5,572 nt of DNA from Verrucomicrobia bacterium UBA3214 (GCA_002363575.1 DEWI01000012.1:1-5572), one strand, 5' to 3'; positions 1 through 5,564 are shown, numbered from the stretch's first letter. Made by a program: numbers and translations. Notes: generated from the sequence alone by a model not told the origin.

Positions 1-3
1 TTT

Positions 4-9
4 CTCCTC
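4..9 (-). promoter_or_regulatory. Shine-Dalgarno for a gene beyond the left edge
   Basis: On the minus strand the response-regulator stop codon TGA is immediately followed by GGAGAAA, and GAGGAG is formed partly from the stop itself. A Shine-Dalgarno overlapping a stop codon usually serves a gene starting a few bases later, which here would lie just outside the window. This suggests the operon continues to the left. The downstream start codon is not visible. Confidence 0.5.
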
Positions 10-1495
10 ATTTCAAGTTCCATTCACGGATGCGGCGATGCAGCGTCCTGCGCGAAATTCCGAGGCGCGCTGCCGCTTTCGTGACATTCCCGGCCGTCTC
101 TTTGAGAGCGGCGACGACAAGCTCCTTTTCGCGCTCGCGTAGCGTCTCGTGATCCGCCCCTGCGGCGGGCGCGACGACGGGCGGCGGCACGGCGAACGCA
201 CCGGCGGGCGGCGCGGAAAGCGGCGCCGCGGGCGCCGGCGCGGCGGGCGGCGGCGGCGCTTCTGTTATTTCCGGCGGTATGTCTGCGACGGCGAGTTTCC
301 CGCCCTGCGAAAGCACGACCATTTTCTCGATGGCGTTTTTCAGCTGGCGCACATTGCCCGGCCACGAGTAGGCCTGCAGAACGGCGAGCGCCTGCGGCTC
401 TATCCCCGTGACGGCGCCGCCGTATTGCGCGGAGAACTCCGCGATAAACCTCTCGACAAGCGGCGCGATGTCGCCGGGGCGGTCGCGAAGCGCCGGCACG
501 CGGATGTCTATCACGTTCAGACGATAGTACAAATCCTCGCGGAACTTCCCTTCCGCGACAAGCGCGCGCAGATCCTTGTTCGTCGCCGTCACGAGACGGA
601 AGCCGGAATGTCGCTCGCGCGTCTCGCCGACGCGCTGGAACGTGCGCGTTTCCAGGACGCGCAGAAGCTTGACCTGGACGTTCGCGTCGATCTCGCCTAT
701 CTCGTCGAGAAAAAGCGTGCCTCCGTCCGCCGTCTCGAAACACCCTGCGCGGTCGCGCGCGTCCGTGAACGCGCCGCGTATCGAGCCGAAAAGCTCCGTC
801 TCCAGCAGCGTCGAAGGCAGCGCGGAGCATTCCACGGCGACGAACGGCCCGTCCGCGTGCGCGGAGAGCGCGTGTATCGCGCGGGCGACGAGCTCCTTGC
901 CTGCGCCGCTCGGCCCCTCTATAAATATATTTGAGCTTGTCGGCGCCACTTTGCGGATCAAAGCATACACGCGCTGCATCGGCGCGGACGCGCCAGTGAA
1001 GGCGCCAAGGCCGTCCTTGGCGTGTGGATTGCGCGCCGCCTCGCTCTCCACCTCGTCAGCGAGGGCCTTGGCGCGCAGGACTCTATCGACGCGCTGCTCG
1101 AGCCGCCCGATGTCCGTGACGGGCTTTGTCAGAAAATCGTCGGCGCCTTCGCGCATTGCTTCGACGGCGAGATCGATTTCGCCGAACGCGGTTATGATGA
1201 TGCAGCCGAGCGACGGGCGCATGGCCTTGGCGCGGCGAATCAGCTCGATGCCGTTTTCGCCCGGCATTTTGTAGTCGGTGACGAGCAAATCGAGGTCTGG
1301 CGCCGCCTCGAGCGCTTCGAGAGCGCGCGCGGCGTCCGGAGCGGTCGCGCAATCGTATTTGGCCGAGAGAATCCTGGCCATCACATCGCGCGTCGCCTTC
1401 TCGTCATCGACTATGAGTATCTTGGGTTTCAAGCTTTCCAGAGTGGTTTTGGGTTTGTTGAAATCGTCTCGCCGCCTGCGGCGCGCGCGCGTCAT
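8..1495 (-). CDS. Sigma-54-dependent response regulator (NtrC family)
   Basis: This 495-residue cytoplasmic transcription activator should remodel RNA polymerase-sigma-54 at enhancer-controlled promoters when phosphorylated by the adjacent kinase. The N-terminal receiver (about 24-140) has acidic-pocket D30/D31, likely phospho-acceptor D74 in VTDYKMPG, T102 and K124. The AAA+ domain (about 163-400) has Walker A GPSGAGKE (194-201), Walker B LFLDE (261-265), sensor I ATNKDL (304-309), arginine-finger region FREDLYYRLNV (318-328) and sensor II WPGNVRQL (378-385). A Pro/Ala-rich linker (about 413-447) leads to a Fis-type helix-turn-helix (about 455-493, NVTKAAARLGISRRTLHRRI). The sigma-54 contact loop reads GAFTDA (241-246) rather than the canonical GAFTGA. 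The start chosen is the ATG that overlaps the kinase stop as ATGA. It has no clear Shine-Dalgarno, which fits translational coupling. The open frame extends upstream, but only inside the kinase gene. The family call is secure; the targets are unknown. Confidence 0.95.
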   Translation of the reverse strand: MTRARRRRRDDFNKPKTTLESLKPKILIVDDEKATRDVMARILSAKYDCATAPDAARALEALEAAPDLDLLVTDYKMPGENGIELIRRAKAMRPSLGCIIITAFGEIDLAVEAMREGADDFLTKPVTDIGRLEQRVDRVLRAKALADEVESEAARNPHAKDGLGAFTGASAPMQRVYALIRKVAPTSSNIFIEGPSGAGKELVARAIHALSAHADGPFVAVECSALPSTLLETELFGSIRGAFTDARDRAGCFETADGGTLFLDEIGEIDANVQVKLLRVLETRTFQRVGETRERHSGFRLVTATNKDLRALVAEGKFREDLYYRLNVIDIRVPALRDRPGDIAPLVERFIAEFSAQYGGAVTGIEPQALAVLQAYSWPGNVRQLKNAIEKMVVLSQGGKLAVADIPPEITEAPPPPAAPAPAAPLSAPPAGAFAVPPPVVAPAAGADHETLREREKELVVAALKETAGNVTKAAARLGISRRTLHRRIREWNLK

Positions 1496-2547
1496 GCCAG
1501 CGTGCGGATGCGGCGCTCGATGCGCGGAATCCTGATTGTGAACACGGTTCCTTCGCCCAGCCGGGAAGCGGCGGAGATCGTGCCGCCGTGATCGCGCACG
1601 ATGCGCGCGGAAATCATCAGCCCGAGGCCGGTGCCTTTGTCTTTGGTCGTCCTGTACGGCTCGAAAAGATGCGCGAGCTGGTCGGGCGCAATCCCCTGGC
1701 CGTTGTCGGCGATTTCGACGATGGCGTCGTTGTCGTCGCTGGATACTGCGATCTCGATTTTCCCGCCGTCGGGGATCGCTTCGAGCGCGTTCTTCAATAG
1801 ATTGAAATAGACCTGCTCGAACTGCGCCTTGTCTATGGCGACGCCGGGAAGCGCCGCCGGCACGTCGAGAACGACGCGTATGCACCTGTCTTCGAACTGC
1901 CGCTTCATCGTCTCCAGGCAGTTTTTCAGCGGGTCGGCGATATTGCCCGGCGCCAGCACGGGGCGCGTCGGCCGCAGCGCCTGCAAAAAACCGCGCAGGA
2001 TAGTATCGAGGCGCGCGATCTGCTCCCTGCACGCGACGATGGAGCCGTCGCCGGGATGCTCGCGCTCCAAAAGCTGCAGATTGAGCGAAATCGCATTGAG
2101 CGGATTTGCGATTTCGTGCGCCACGCCGGCTGCGAGATCGCGCACCGCCTTCGTGGCGCCGAGCCGCAATTCCTCCTCGCCGCGCGCCTTCTCCGCGGTG
2201 ATGTCGCGCAGATACACGAGCGTGCGGGACTTGAGAGGCAGCGTGCGCACTTCCAGCGTGCGCGCCTGCGGATACGAGACGGCCAGCTCGCGGCGCGACG
2301 CCGCGCCAAGCGGGACTTCCAGCCATTTCAGCGCGTCCGCCACGGCCATGCCGAGGAGTTCGCGGGCGGCGGGATTGGCGCGCATGGGCGCGCCCTTTTC
2401 ATCCAGCACGATTATGCCGTCGCTGTTCGTCGAGAACAGCGTTTCGAGGAATTCCGCCTCTTCGGAGATTATGCGGTACTGCTCGCGAAGCTGCTCCGCG
2501 TCGAGCTTGCCGATCCTCCGACGAACGCCTTTGAAAAAGTCGCGCAT
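1492..2547 (-). CDS. Cytosolic PAS-domain sensor histidine kinase (NtrB-like)
   Basis: This 351-residue two-component kinase should autophosphorylate on histidine and pass the phosphate to the regulator encoded next. It has no hydrophobic segment long enough for a membrane helix, so it is predicted to be soluble and to sense a cytoplasmic signal. After a charged helical N-terminus (about 10-36) comes a PAS-like domain (about 37-118, including SDGIIVLDEKG and a terminal DIT). The DHp domain has the H-box VAHEIANPLNAIS with phospho-acceptor H144. The ATPase domain has N-box NLLKNALEAI (N253), G1 box DNGQG (281-285), F-box LFEPY (294-298) and G2 box GTGLGL (305-310). The ATG at 2547 is preceded by GGAGG at a 7-base spacing. 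A TTG two codons upstream (2553) has AGGAG at a similar spacing and is an alternative start. The gene is coupled to the regulator by a 4-base overlap and lies 33 bp after trmJ. The ligand is unknown. Confidence 0.94.
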   Translation of the reverse strand: MRDFFKGVRRRIGKLDAEQLREQYRIISEEAEFLETLFSTNSDGIIVLDEKGAPMRANPAARELLGMAVADALKWLEVPLGAASRRELAVSYPQARTLEVRTLPLKSRTLVYLRDITAEKARGEEELRLGATKAVRDLAAGVAHEIANPLNAISLNLQLLEREHPGDGSIVACREQIARLDTILRGFLQALRPTRPVLAPGNIADPLKNCLETMKRQFEDRCIRVVLDVPAALPGVAIDKAQFEQVYFNLLKNALEAIPDGGKIEIAVSSDDNDAIVEIADNGQGIAPDQLAHLFEPYRTTKDKGTGLGLMISARIVRDHGGTISAASRLGEGTVFTIRIPRIERRIRTLA

Positions 2548-2554
2548 TGCCAAA

Positions 2555-2565
2555 CCTCCGCTCCT
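2555..2565 (-). promoter_or_regulatory. Double ribosome binding site before the histidine kinase
   Basis: On the minus strand the sequence reads AGGAGCGGAGG. The GGAGG lies 7 bases before the ATG at 2547. The AGGAG lies 7 bases before the in-frame TTG at 2553. Two Shine-Dalgarno cores and two start codons are thus both correctly spaced, so the kinase may be 351 or 353 residues long. The ATG is preferred because it is the stronger start codon. Confidence 0.6.
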
Positions 2566-2580
2566 GTGGCCGTGGCGCGC

Positions 2581-3330
2581 CTACGCGCCTTCCGGAGACG
2601 GGCGGGCGCCGTGTTTGCACGCCCAGACCGTCTGGCGGGCAACCCCGAGAAGAAGCGCGGCGTCGTCGCGCGTGAAAACGCCGCGCGAGAACACGCGGTG
2701 GAAGCCCTGCATGAAATGCTCCGTCTGCTCCGGGCGCATGAAGCCGATTTCCAGAAGCATCTGCGCCCAGTTTTTCATCAGCTGCTGCTTCTGCGCCTGC
2801 GGGGCGGGCGGCGCCTTTTCATGCGGCGGCTGGTATTCGCCGGTGGCCGTGAAAAACTCGTAGCAGGTAATCAGCACGGCCTGCGCGAGGTTGATCGACG
2901 TATAGCCCTTGCTGACCGGTATGCGTATCAGGTGCGTGCATTGCGCGATCTCTTCATTCAGCAGCCCCTTGTCTTCGCGGCCGAAGACGAGCGCCACCGG
3001 CCCCGTCTGCGCAAGCGCGAGAATATCCGCGGCGCAATCGCGCGGCGCCTTGACATGCTGGCGGTAGAGCCCTTCGCGCGCCGTGGTGCCGACGACGGCG
3101 ACGCAGTCCGCGACAGCTTCTTCGAAAGTCGCGAACTCCTCGCGCGCGTTCATTATGTCCGTCGCATGCACGGCCATGCGCTCGCCTTCGTCCCAGGAGT
3201 TCTGGAGATTGGGCGCGGCAAGGCGCAGATGGCGGATTCCCATGTTGGCCATCGCGCGGCACGCCGAGCCGACGTTGCCGGTGTAGAGCGTGCCGACGAG
3301 GACGATGCGTATGTTGTCCAGCGCGCTCAC
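2581..3330 (-). CDS. trmJ: tRNA (cytidine/uridine-2'-O)-methyltransferase, TrmJ type
   Basis: This SPOUT-fold (trefoil-knot) enzyme is expected to use S-adenosylmethionine to 2'-O-methylate position 32 in tRNA anticodon loops, acting in the cytoplasm as a dimer. At 249 residues it is close to the roughly 246 of E. coli TrmJ. The three SpoU motifs are present: motif 1 at about 12-31 (TGNVGSACRAMANMG, N19 and R25), motif 2 at about 112-127 (ALVFGREDKGL) and motif 3 at about 137-152 (IPVSKGYTSINLAQAV, with S145 and N147). The C-terminal helical extension (about 180-240) resembles the usual TrmJ tail. The start is a GTG at 3330 that overlaps the lipoprotein stop as GTGA. A G-rich stretch (GGGGACGGGG) precedes it, and the next ATG would delete motif 1. 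The position-32 specificity is inferred from the family; a related 2'-O-methyltransferase such as TrmL/LasT is less likely given the length and C-terminal extension. Confidence 0.9.
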   Translation of the reverse strand: MSALDNIRIVLVGTLYTGNVGSACRAMANMGIRHLRLAAPNLQNSWDEGERMAVHATDIMNAREEFATFEEAVADCVAVVGTTAREGLYRQHVKAPRDCAADILALAQTGPVALVFGREDKGLLNEEIAQCTHLIRIPVSKGYTSINLAQAVLITCYEFFTATGEYQPPHEKAPPAPQAQKQQLMKNWAQMLLEIGFMRPEQTEHFMQGFHRVFSRGVFTRDDAALLLGVARQTVWACKHGARPSPEGA

Positions 3331-3803
3331 TTCGCCCCGTCCCCTTTCGTAAGATTGCCCTCGAAAACGAGCAGGTGGTCGCTGCCGTCGGTCAGCATCG
3401 CGTAAACGCGGCACGCGAGGCCGTTGGTGACGTAAACAAGCTCGTCGTCGTCCGTCTTGAACATCGTGCCGACCGGGAAAGTGTTCAGCGTCTGGTAGGC
3501 GAGGAAGCGGCGGCCGTCCGGAAGCGTTACACGCACAGCTTCGCGCGTGTGGTAATCGACAAGTTTGCCGTTGCCGGGCGATACGACTTTCGTGACATGG
3601 TCTTTCTCGAGACGCCCGCTTTCCACATGGATGATATTGCCGTCGTCGTCGATAAACGAATTGTGGAAGACCGGCATGAATGAATTGCAGCCCTGCAGGA
3701 AAAGCGCGGCGCAAAACGCCGCGAGCGCCGCGCGCAGGCGGCGCGCGAACGCCGGCGCCTTGCCTCCCGGCGCCGCGGATGTAGCTCTAGGTTCCATTGC
3801 CAT
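3327..3803 (-). CDS. Predicted lipoprotein of unknown function
   Basis: I do not recognise this 158-residue protein. It has a signal-peptide pattern: a long N-terminus (1-20), basic R21/R22/R24, a hydrophobic stretch (about 25-37, Ala/Leu/Phe) and a lipobox-like LQGC with the likely lipidated cysteine at C39. Gln at -2 is less usual than Ala, Ser or Thr but acceptable. The mature part is about 120 residues, polar and acidic, with alternating patterns that suggest beta strands (VRVTLPDGRRFLAYQTL, ELVYVTNGLACRVYAML, HLLVFEG). It has no further transmembrane segment and no visible catalytic motif. After C39, one more cysteine is visible in the C-terminal half. The ATG at 3803 is chosen because GAGGAG lies 6 bases upstream; a second ATG two codons later (3797) is possible. 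The gene starts 34 bp after gatB and overlaps trmJ by 4 bases, so it is probably cotranscribed and coupled with both. A surface or periplasmic location is inferred from the signal only. Confidence 0.8.
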   Translation of the reverse strand: MAMEPRATSAAPGGKAPAFARRLRAALAAFCAALFLQGCNSFMPVFHNSFIDDDGNIIHVESGRLEKDHVTKVVSPGNGKLVDYHTREAVRVTLPDGRRFLAYQTLNTFPVGTMFKTDDDELVYVTNGLACRVYAMLTDGSDHLLVFEGNLTKGDGAK

Positions 3804-3809
3804 AACTGT

Positions 3810-3815
3810 CTCCTC
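3810..3815 (-). promoter_or_regulatory. Shine-Dalgarno fixing the lipoprotein start
   Basis: GAGGAG on the minus strand stands 6 bases before the ATG at 3803. This decides between that ATG and the longer open frame beginning at 3851, which would start inside the gatB 3' end and add 16 residues ahead of an already long signal-peptide n-region. Confidence 0.75.
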
Positions 3816-3837
3816 GATCTGCGCGGCCCGGCGTCCC

Positions 3838-5256
3838 TCAGAACTTCGCAAGCATCTTCGCCACGATGCCGCCGACGATCTTCGGATCCGCCTTGCCCTT
3901 GGAAAGCTTCATCACCTGCCCGACGAAGAAGCCGGCGGCGGCCTTCTTGCCTGCCTTGTAGTCCGCGACGCTCTTGGGGTTCGCGGCGATCGCCTGTTCG
4001 ACGAACGCTTCCAGCGCGCCCGTGTCGCTGACGGCGCCAAGCCCGCGCTCTTCGACTGCGGCGGCGGGATCGGCGATTTCGCCGCGCAGGACTTCCGGCA
4101 GGAGTTCCTTCAGCGTAGGGCCGTTGATCCTGCCTTCCGTCGAAAGATTGAAAAGCGCGGCGAGCGCGTCTTCCGTGCCGGCGGCGAAGCCGTTCTCGTT
4201 GAAGTAGCTCATCACGTCGGACATGAAGAAGTTGCAGAGGAGCTTCGGGTTCTTCGCCTTCGCCGCCGCCTTCTCGAAATAGTCGGCGCGCTCCTTCGCC
4301 TGCGCGAGGACTTCGGCGTCGTACGGCGTGAGGCCGTATTGCGCGGCCATGCGCTCGCGCCTCGCCTCCGGCTTCTCGGGCAGCAGCCGCCTCCAGGATT
4401 CGACAAGCTCGTCGTCCAGCTCGACGGGCACGAGATCCGGCTCAGGGAAATAGCGATAGTCGTGGGCGTTCTCCTTGGAGCGCATGGACGCGGTCTCCAT
4501 CGCTTCGGGATCCCAGCGGCGCGTCTCCTGCACGATCGGGATGGAATGCGCCATGCACTCTCTCTGGCGGCGCGCCTCGTATTCGAGCGCGGCGTGTATC
4601 GCCTTGAAGGAGTTCATGTTCTTTATCTCCACCTTGGTGCCGAGCCGCACGGCGCCGGCAGGCTTGATGGAGATGTTCACGTCGCTGCGCATATTGCCTT
4701 CTTCGAGATTGCAGTCGGAGACGCCGGCATATACGAGAATCTCCTTGAGCGCGGTCAGATAGGCGATCGCCTCGTCGGCGTTCGCCATGTCCGGCTCGGA
4801 GACGATTTCCATGAGCGGGGTTCCGCCGCGGTTGAAATCCACTCCCGAAGACTGCGCGTAGTGGTTGATCTTCGCCGCGTCTTCTTCGAGGTGGATGTGG
4901 TTGATGCGTATGAACTTCCTGCCCGCCGGCGTCTCGATCTCCACGCCGCCGCCAAGGCATAGAGGATTCCCGTTCTCGGAAATCTGGTAGTCCTTGGCCA
5001 TGTCGGGATAGAAATAGTTCTTGCGGTCGAAAGTGGCATGGCGGTTGATTTCGCATCCGAGCATCATCCCGCTCATGCACGTCAGCTTCACCGCCTCCTT
5101 GTTCACCACCGGCAGCGCGCCGGGATACCCCAGACAGACCGGGCAGACGTTGACATTAGGCTCGCAACCGGTTTTCAGGCGGCACGAGCAAAACATCTTC
5201 GTCGCCGTCTTGAGCTGCACATGGGTTTCCAACCCTATCGTATTCTCGAAATCCAT
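3838..5256 (-). CDS. gatB: Asp-tRNA(Asn)/Glu-tRNA(Gln) amidotransferase subunit B
   Basis: GatB is the kinase and tRNA-binding subunit of the GatCAB amidotransferase. It activates mischarged Glu-tRNA(Gln) and/or Asp-tRNA(Asn) so that ammonia released by GatA can amidate it. The protein is 472 residues, near the usual 475-480. Family motifs run in order: IGLETHVQL (7-15), a cysteine cluster (C23, C25, CPVC 38-41) before LGYPGALPVVN, YFYPDMAKDYQIS (81-93), HIHLEEDAAK (120-129), FNRGGTPLMEIVSEPD (141-156), EEGNMRSDVN (185-194), VEIKNMNSF (209-217), RSKENAHDYRYFPEPDL (259-275), then the C-terminal helical/YqeY-like tail (about 325-472) with GQVMKLSKGKADPKIV (446-461). The ATG at 5256 matches the family N-terminus; the open frame extends upstream but into promoter sequence. 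There is no Shine-Dalgarno, and an extended -10 ends 7 bases before the ATG. gatA and gatC are not in the window. Confidence 0.98.
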   Translation of the reverse strand: MDFENTIGLETHVQLKTATKMFCSCRLKTGCEPNVNVCPVCLGYPGALPVVNKEAVKLTCMSGMMLGCEINRHATFDRKNYFYPDMAKDYQISENGNPLCLGGGVEIETPAGRKFIRINHIHLEEDAAKINHYAQSSGVDFNRGGTPLMEIVSEPDMANADEAIAYLTALKEILVYAGVSDCNLEEGNMRSDVNISIKPAGAVRLGTKVEIKNMNSFKAIHAALEYEARRQRECMAHSIPIVQETRRWDPEAMETASMRSKENAHDYRYFPEPDLVPVELDDELVESWRRLLPEKPEARRERMAAQYGLTPYDAEVLAQAKERADYFEKAAAKAKNPKLLCNFFMSDVMSYFNENGFAAGTEDALAALFNLSTEGRINGPTLKELLPEVLRGEIADPAAAVEERGLGAVSDTGALEAFVEQAIAANPKSVADYKAGKKAAAGFFVGQVMKLSKGKADPKIVGGIVAKMLAKF

Positions 5257-5272
5257 GCCGCATATTATACCA
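5257..5272 (-). promoter_or_regulatory. gatB promoter: extended -10 abutting the start codon
   Basis: The minus strand carries TGGTATAAT (5272-5264), a consensus -10 with the TG extension. Seven bases (ATGCGGC) separate it from the gatB ATG at 5256. The usual start point, 7 bases after the -10, falls at 5257/5256, at the start codon itself. No convincing -35 is seen at 16-18 bp (CCCCCT at 17 bp), which is common for extended -10 promoters. The spacer contains no Shine-Dalgarno. The start site is inferred, not measured. Confidence 0.65.
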
Positions 5273-5274
5273 TA

Positions 5275-5294
5275 TTCCCCCGCGGAAGGGGGAA
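5275..5294. repeat. Perfect 7-bp inverted repeat in the gatB promoter spacer
   Basis: TTCCCCC (5275-5281) and GGGGGAA (5288-5294) are exact inverted repeats around a 6-base centre, GCGGAA. The repeat covers the -35/spacer region and ends 2 bp upstream of the TG of the extended -10. It could be an operator for a dimeric regulator, or a hairpin in any transcript reading through from the tRNA gene. No U-tract follows on the minus strand, so it is not a typical terminator for leftward transcription. Confidence 0.5.
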
Positions 5295-5311
5295 GACTCG
5301 CGACACCTCGC

Positions 5312-5329
5312 CCGCGAAAAAGCTCGCGG
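5312..5329. repeat. 6-bp inverted repeat between tRNA and gatB
   Basis: CCGCGA (5312-5317) and TCGCGG (5324-5329) are exact inverted repeats with a 6-base centre. The stem is short and GC-rich in a GC-rich genome and has no adjacent U-tract. It may be chance or a minor secondary structure in the 147-bp gap between gatB and the tRNA gene. Confidence 0.25.
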
Positions 5330-5356
5330 CCGCCGCCAGGACGCGCCGCTTCCCCG

Positions 5357-5396
5357 AAAAGAAAAAACGTGGACAGGCCGCATGCCTGAATCCGCA
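5357..5396 (-). terminator. Rho-independent terminator after tRNA-Val
   Basis: On the minus strand the stem GGA-CAGGC pairs with GCCTG-TCC around the loop ATGCG, with a 2-base TT bulge on one side. The lower stem can extend by a G-C and a G.U pair past one mismatch. TTTTTTCTTTT follows directly (5367-5357). It begins about 8 bases after the tRNA 3' end, where termination of a single-tRNA transcript is expected. It also explains why gatB needs its own promoter. Confidence 0.7.
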
Positions 5397-5403
5397 TTTC
5401 CTA

Positions 5404-5480
5404 TGGTGGGCAATACTGGACTCGGACCAGTGACCCCTACCGTGTGAAGGTAGTGCTCTAACCAACTGAGCTAATTGCCC
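5404..5480 (-). tRNA. tRNA-Val (anticodon CAC)
   Basis: This 77-base gene reads codon GUG. The acceptor stem GGGCAAT pairs fully with ATTGCCC, followed by A73 and an encoded CCA. The D stem is GCTC/GAGC with loop AGTTGGTTA (G18-G19 present). The anticodon stem CTACC/GGTAG encloses the loop TTCACAC, so the anticodon is CAC (5444-5446). The variable loop is GGGTC. The T stem ACTGG/CCAGT is perfect. The T loop is TCCGAGT, where nearly all elongator tRNAs have TTCGANT: position 55 is C (base 5425), so the standard pseudouridine-55 target is absent. All stems are intact, so the gene otherwise looks functional. It has its own promoter about 14 bases upstream and a terminator just downstream. Confidence 0.95.
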
Positions 5481-5486
5481 GCAAAC

Positions 5487-5522
5487 GGCGCATATTATAC
5501 CATAACCCGATCCAGCGCGCAA
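5487..5522 (-). promoter_or_regulatory. tRNA-Val promoter
   Basis: The minus strand has TTGCGC (5522-5517) as a partial -35, a 17-bp spacer, and TATAAT (5499-5494) with the TG extension (TGGTATAAT). Transcription would begin near 5487, giving a leader of about 7 bases before the mature tRNA 5' end at 5480, to be removed by RNase P. The core from 5504 to 5489 is identical to that at gatB. Confidence 0.75.
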
Positions 5523-5558
5523 GGGGGGCGCCGCAGAAATGCCGCCGCCGCGATTCGT

Positions 5559-5564
5559 TATAAT
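5559..5564 (+). promoter_or_regulatory. Possible rightward -10 element at the window edge
   Basis: TATAAT occurs on the plus strand in an otherwise very GC-rich stretch and is followed by AGTGTGCA up to the window end. It could be the -10 of a divergent gene lying to the right. No good -35 is seen at 17 bp (GAAATG) and there is no TG extension, so support is weak. Confidence 0.3.

Noticed and set aside
986..1006. A GAFTGA string in the regulator at residues 164-169.
   Set aside because: It is in the linker before Walker A, where family members carry a variable 'xxGxSPAMQ' segment, and not in the L1 loop. The true loop position reads GAFTDA, so this is a coincidence.
1496..2326. An N-terminal extension of the response regulator of about 277 residues.
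   Set aside because: The extension lies inside the kinase gene in another frame and is Arg/Ala-rich. The ATGA overlap and the receiver domain start support the ATG at 1495.
2540..2560. A possible sigma-54 promoter (TTGGCA...) before the kinase gene.
   Set aside because: The required GC does not occur 10 bases after the GG, and the sequence is explained by the ribosome binding site and start codon.
2600..2670. A helix-turn-helix-like pattern at the TrmJ C-terminus (LLLGVARQTVWACKHG).
   Set aside because: The segment aligns with the normal C-terminal helix of TrmJ proteins, which have a similar 'LRGIL.QIEWA' pattern, so DNA binding is not supported.
2056..3405. A 449-codon open frame on the plus strand opposite trmJ and the kinase gene.
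   Set aside because: Its translation is rich in Arg, Ala and His with no recognisable domain, and it lies antisense to two genes with clear family motifs. Long antisense frames are expected at this GC content.
3331..3714. An N-terminal extension of trmJ upstream of the GTG.
   Set aside because: It overlaps the lipoprotein gene out of frame, and the SpoU fold starts about 8 residues after the chosen GTG, matching the family length.
3565..4962. A 465-codon open frame on the plus strand opposite gatB.
   Set aside because: gatB is certain on the other strand, and this frame gives a low-complexity Arg/His/Leu/Val-rich translation without motifs.
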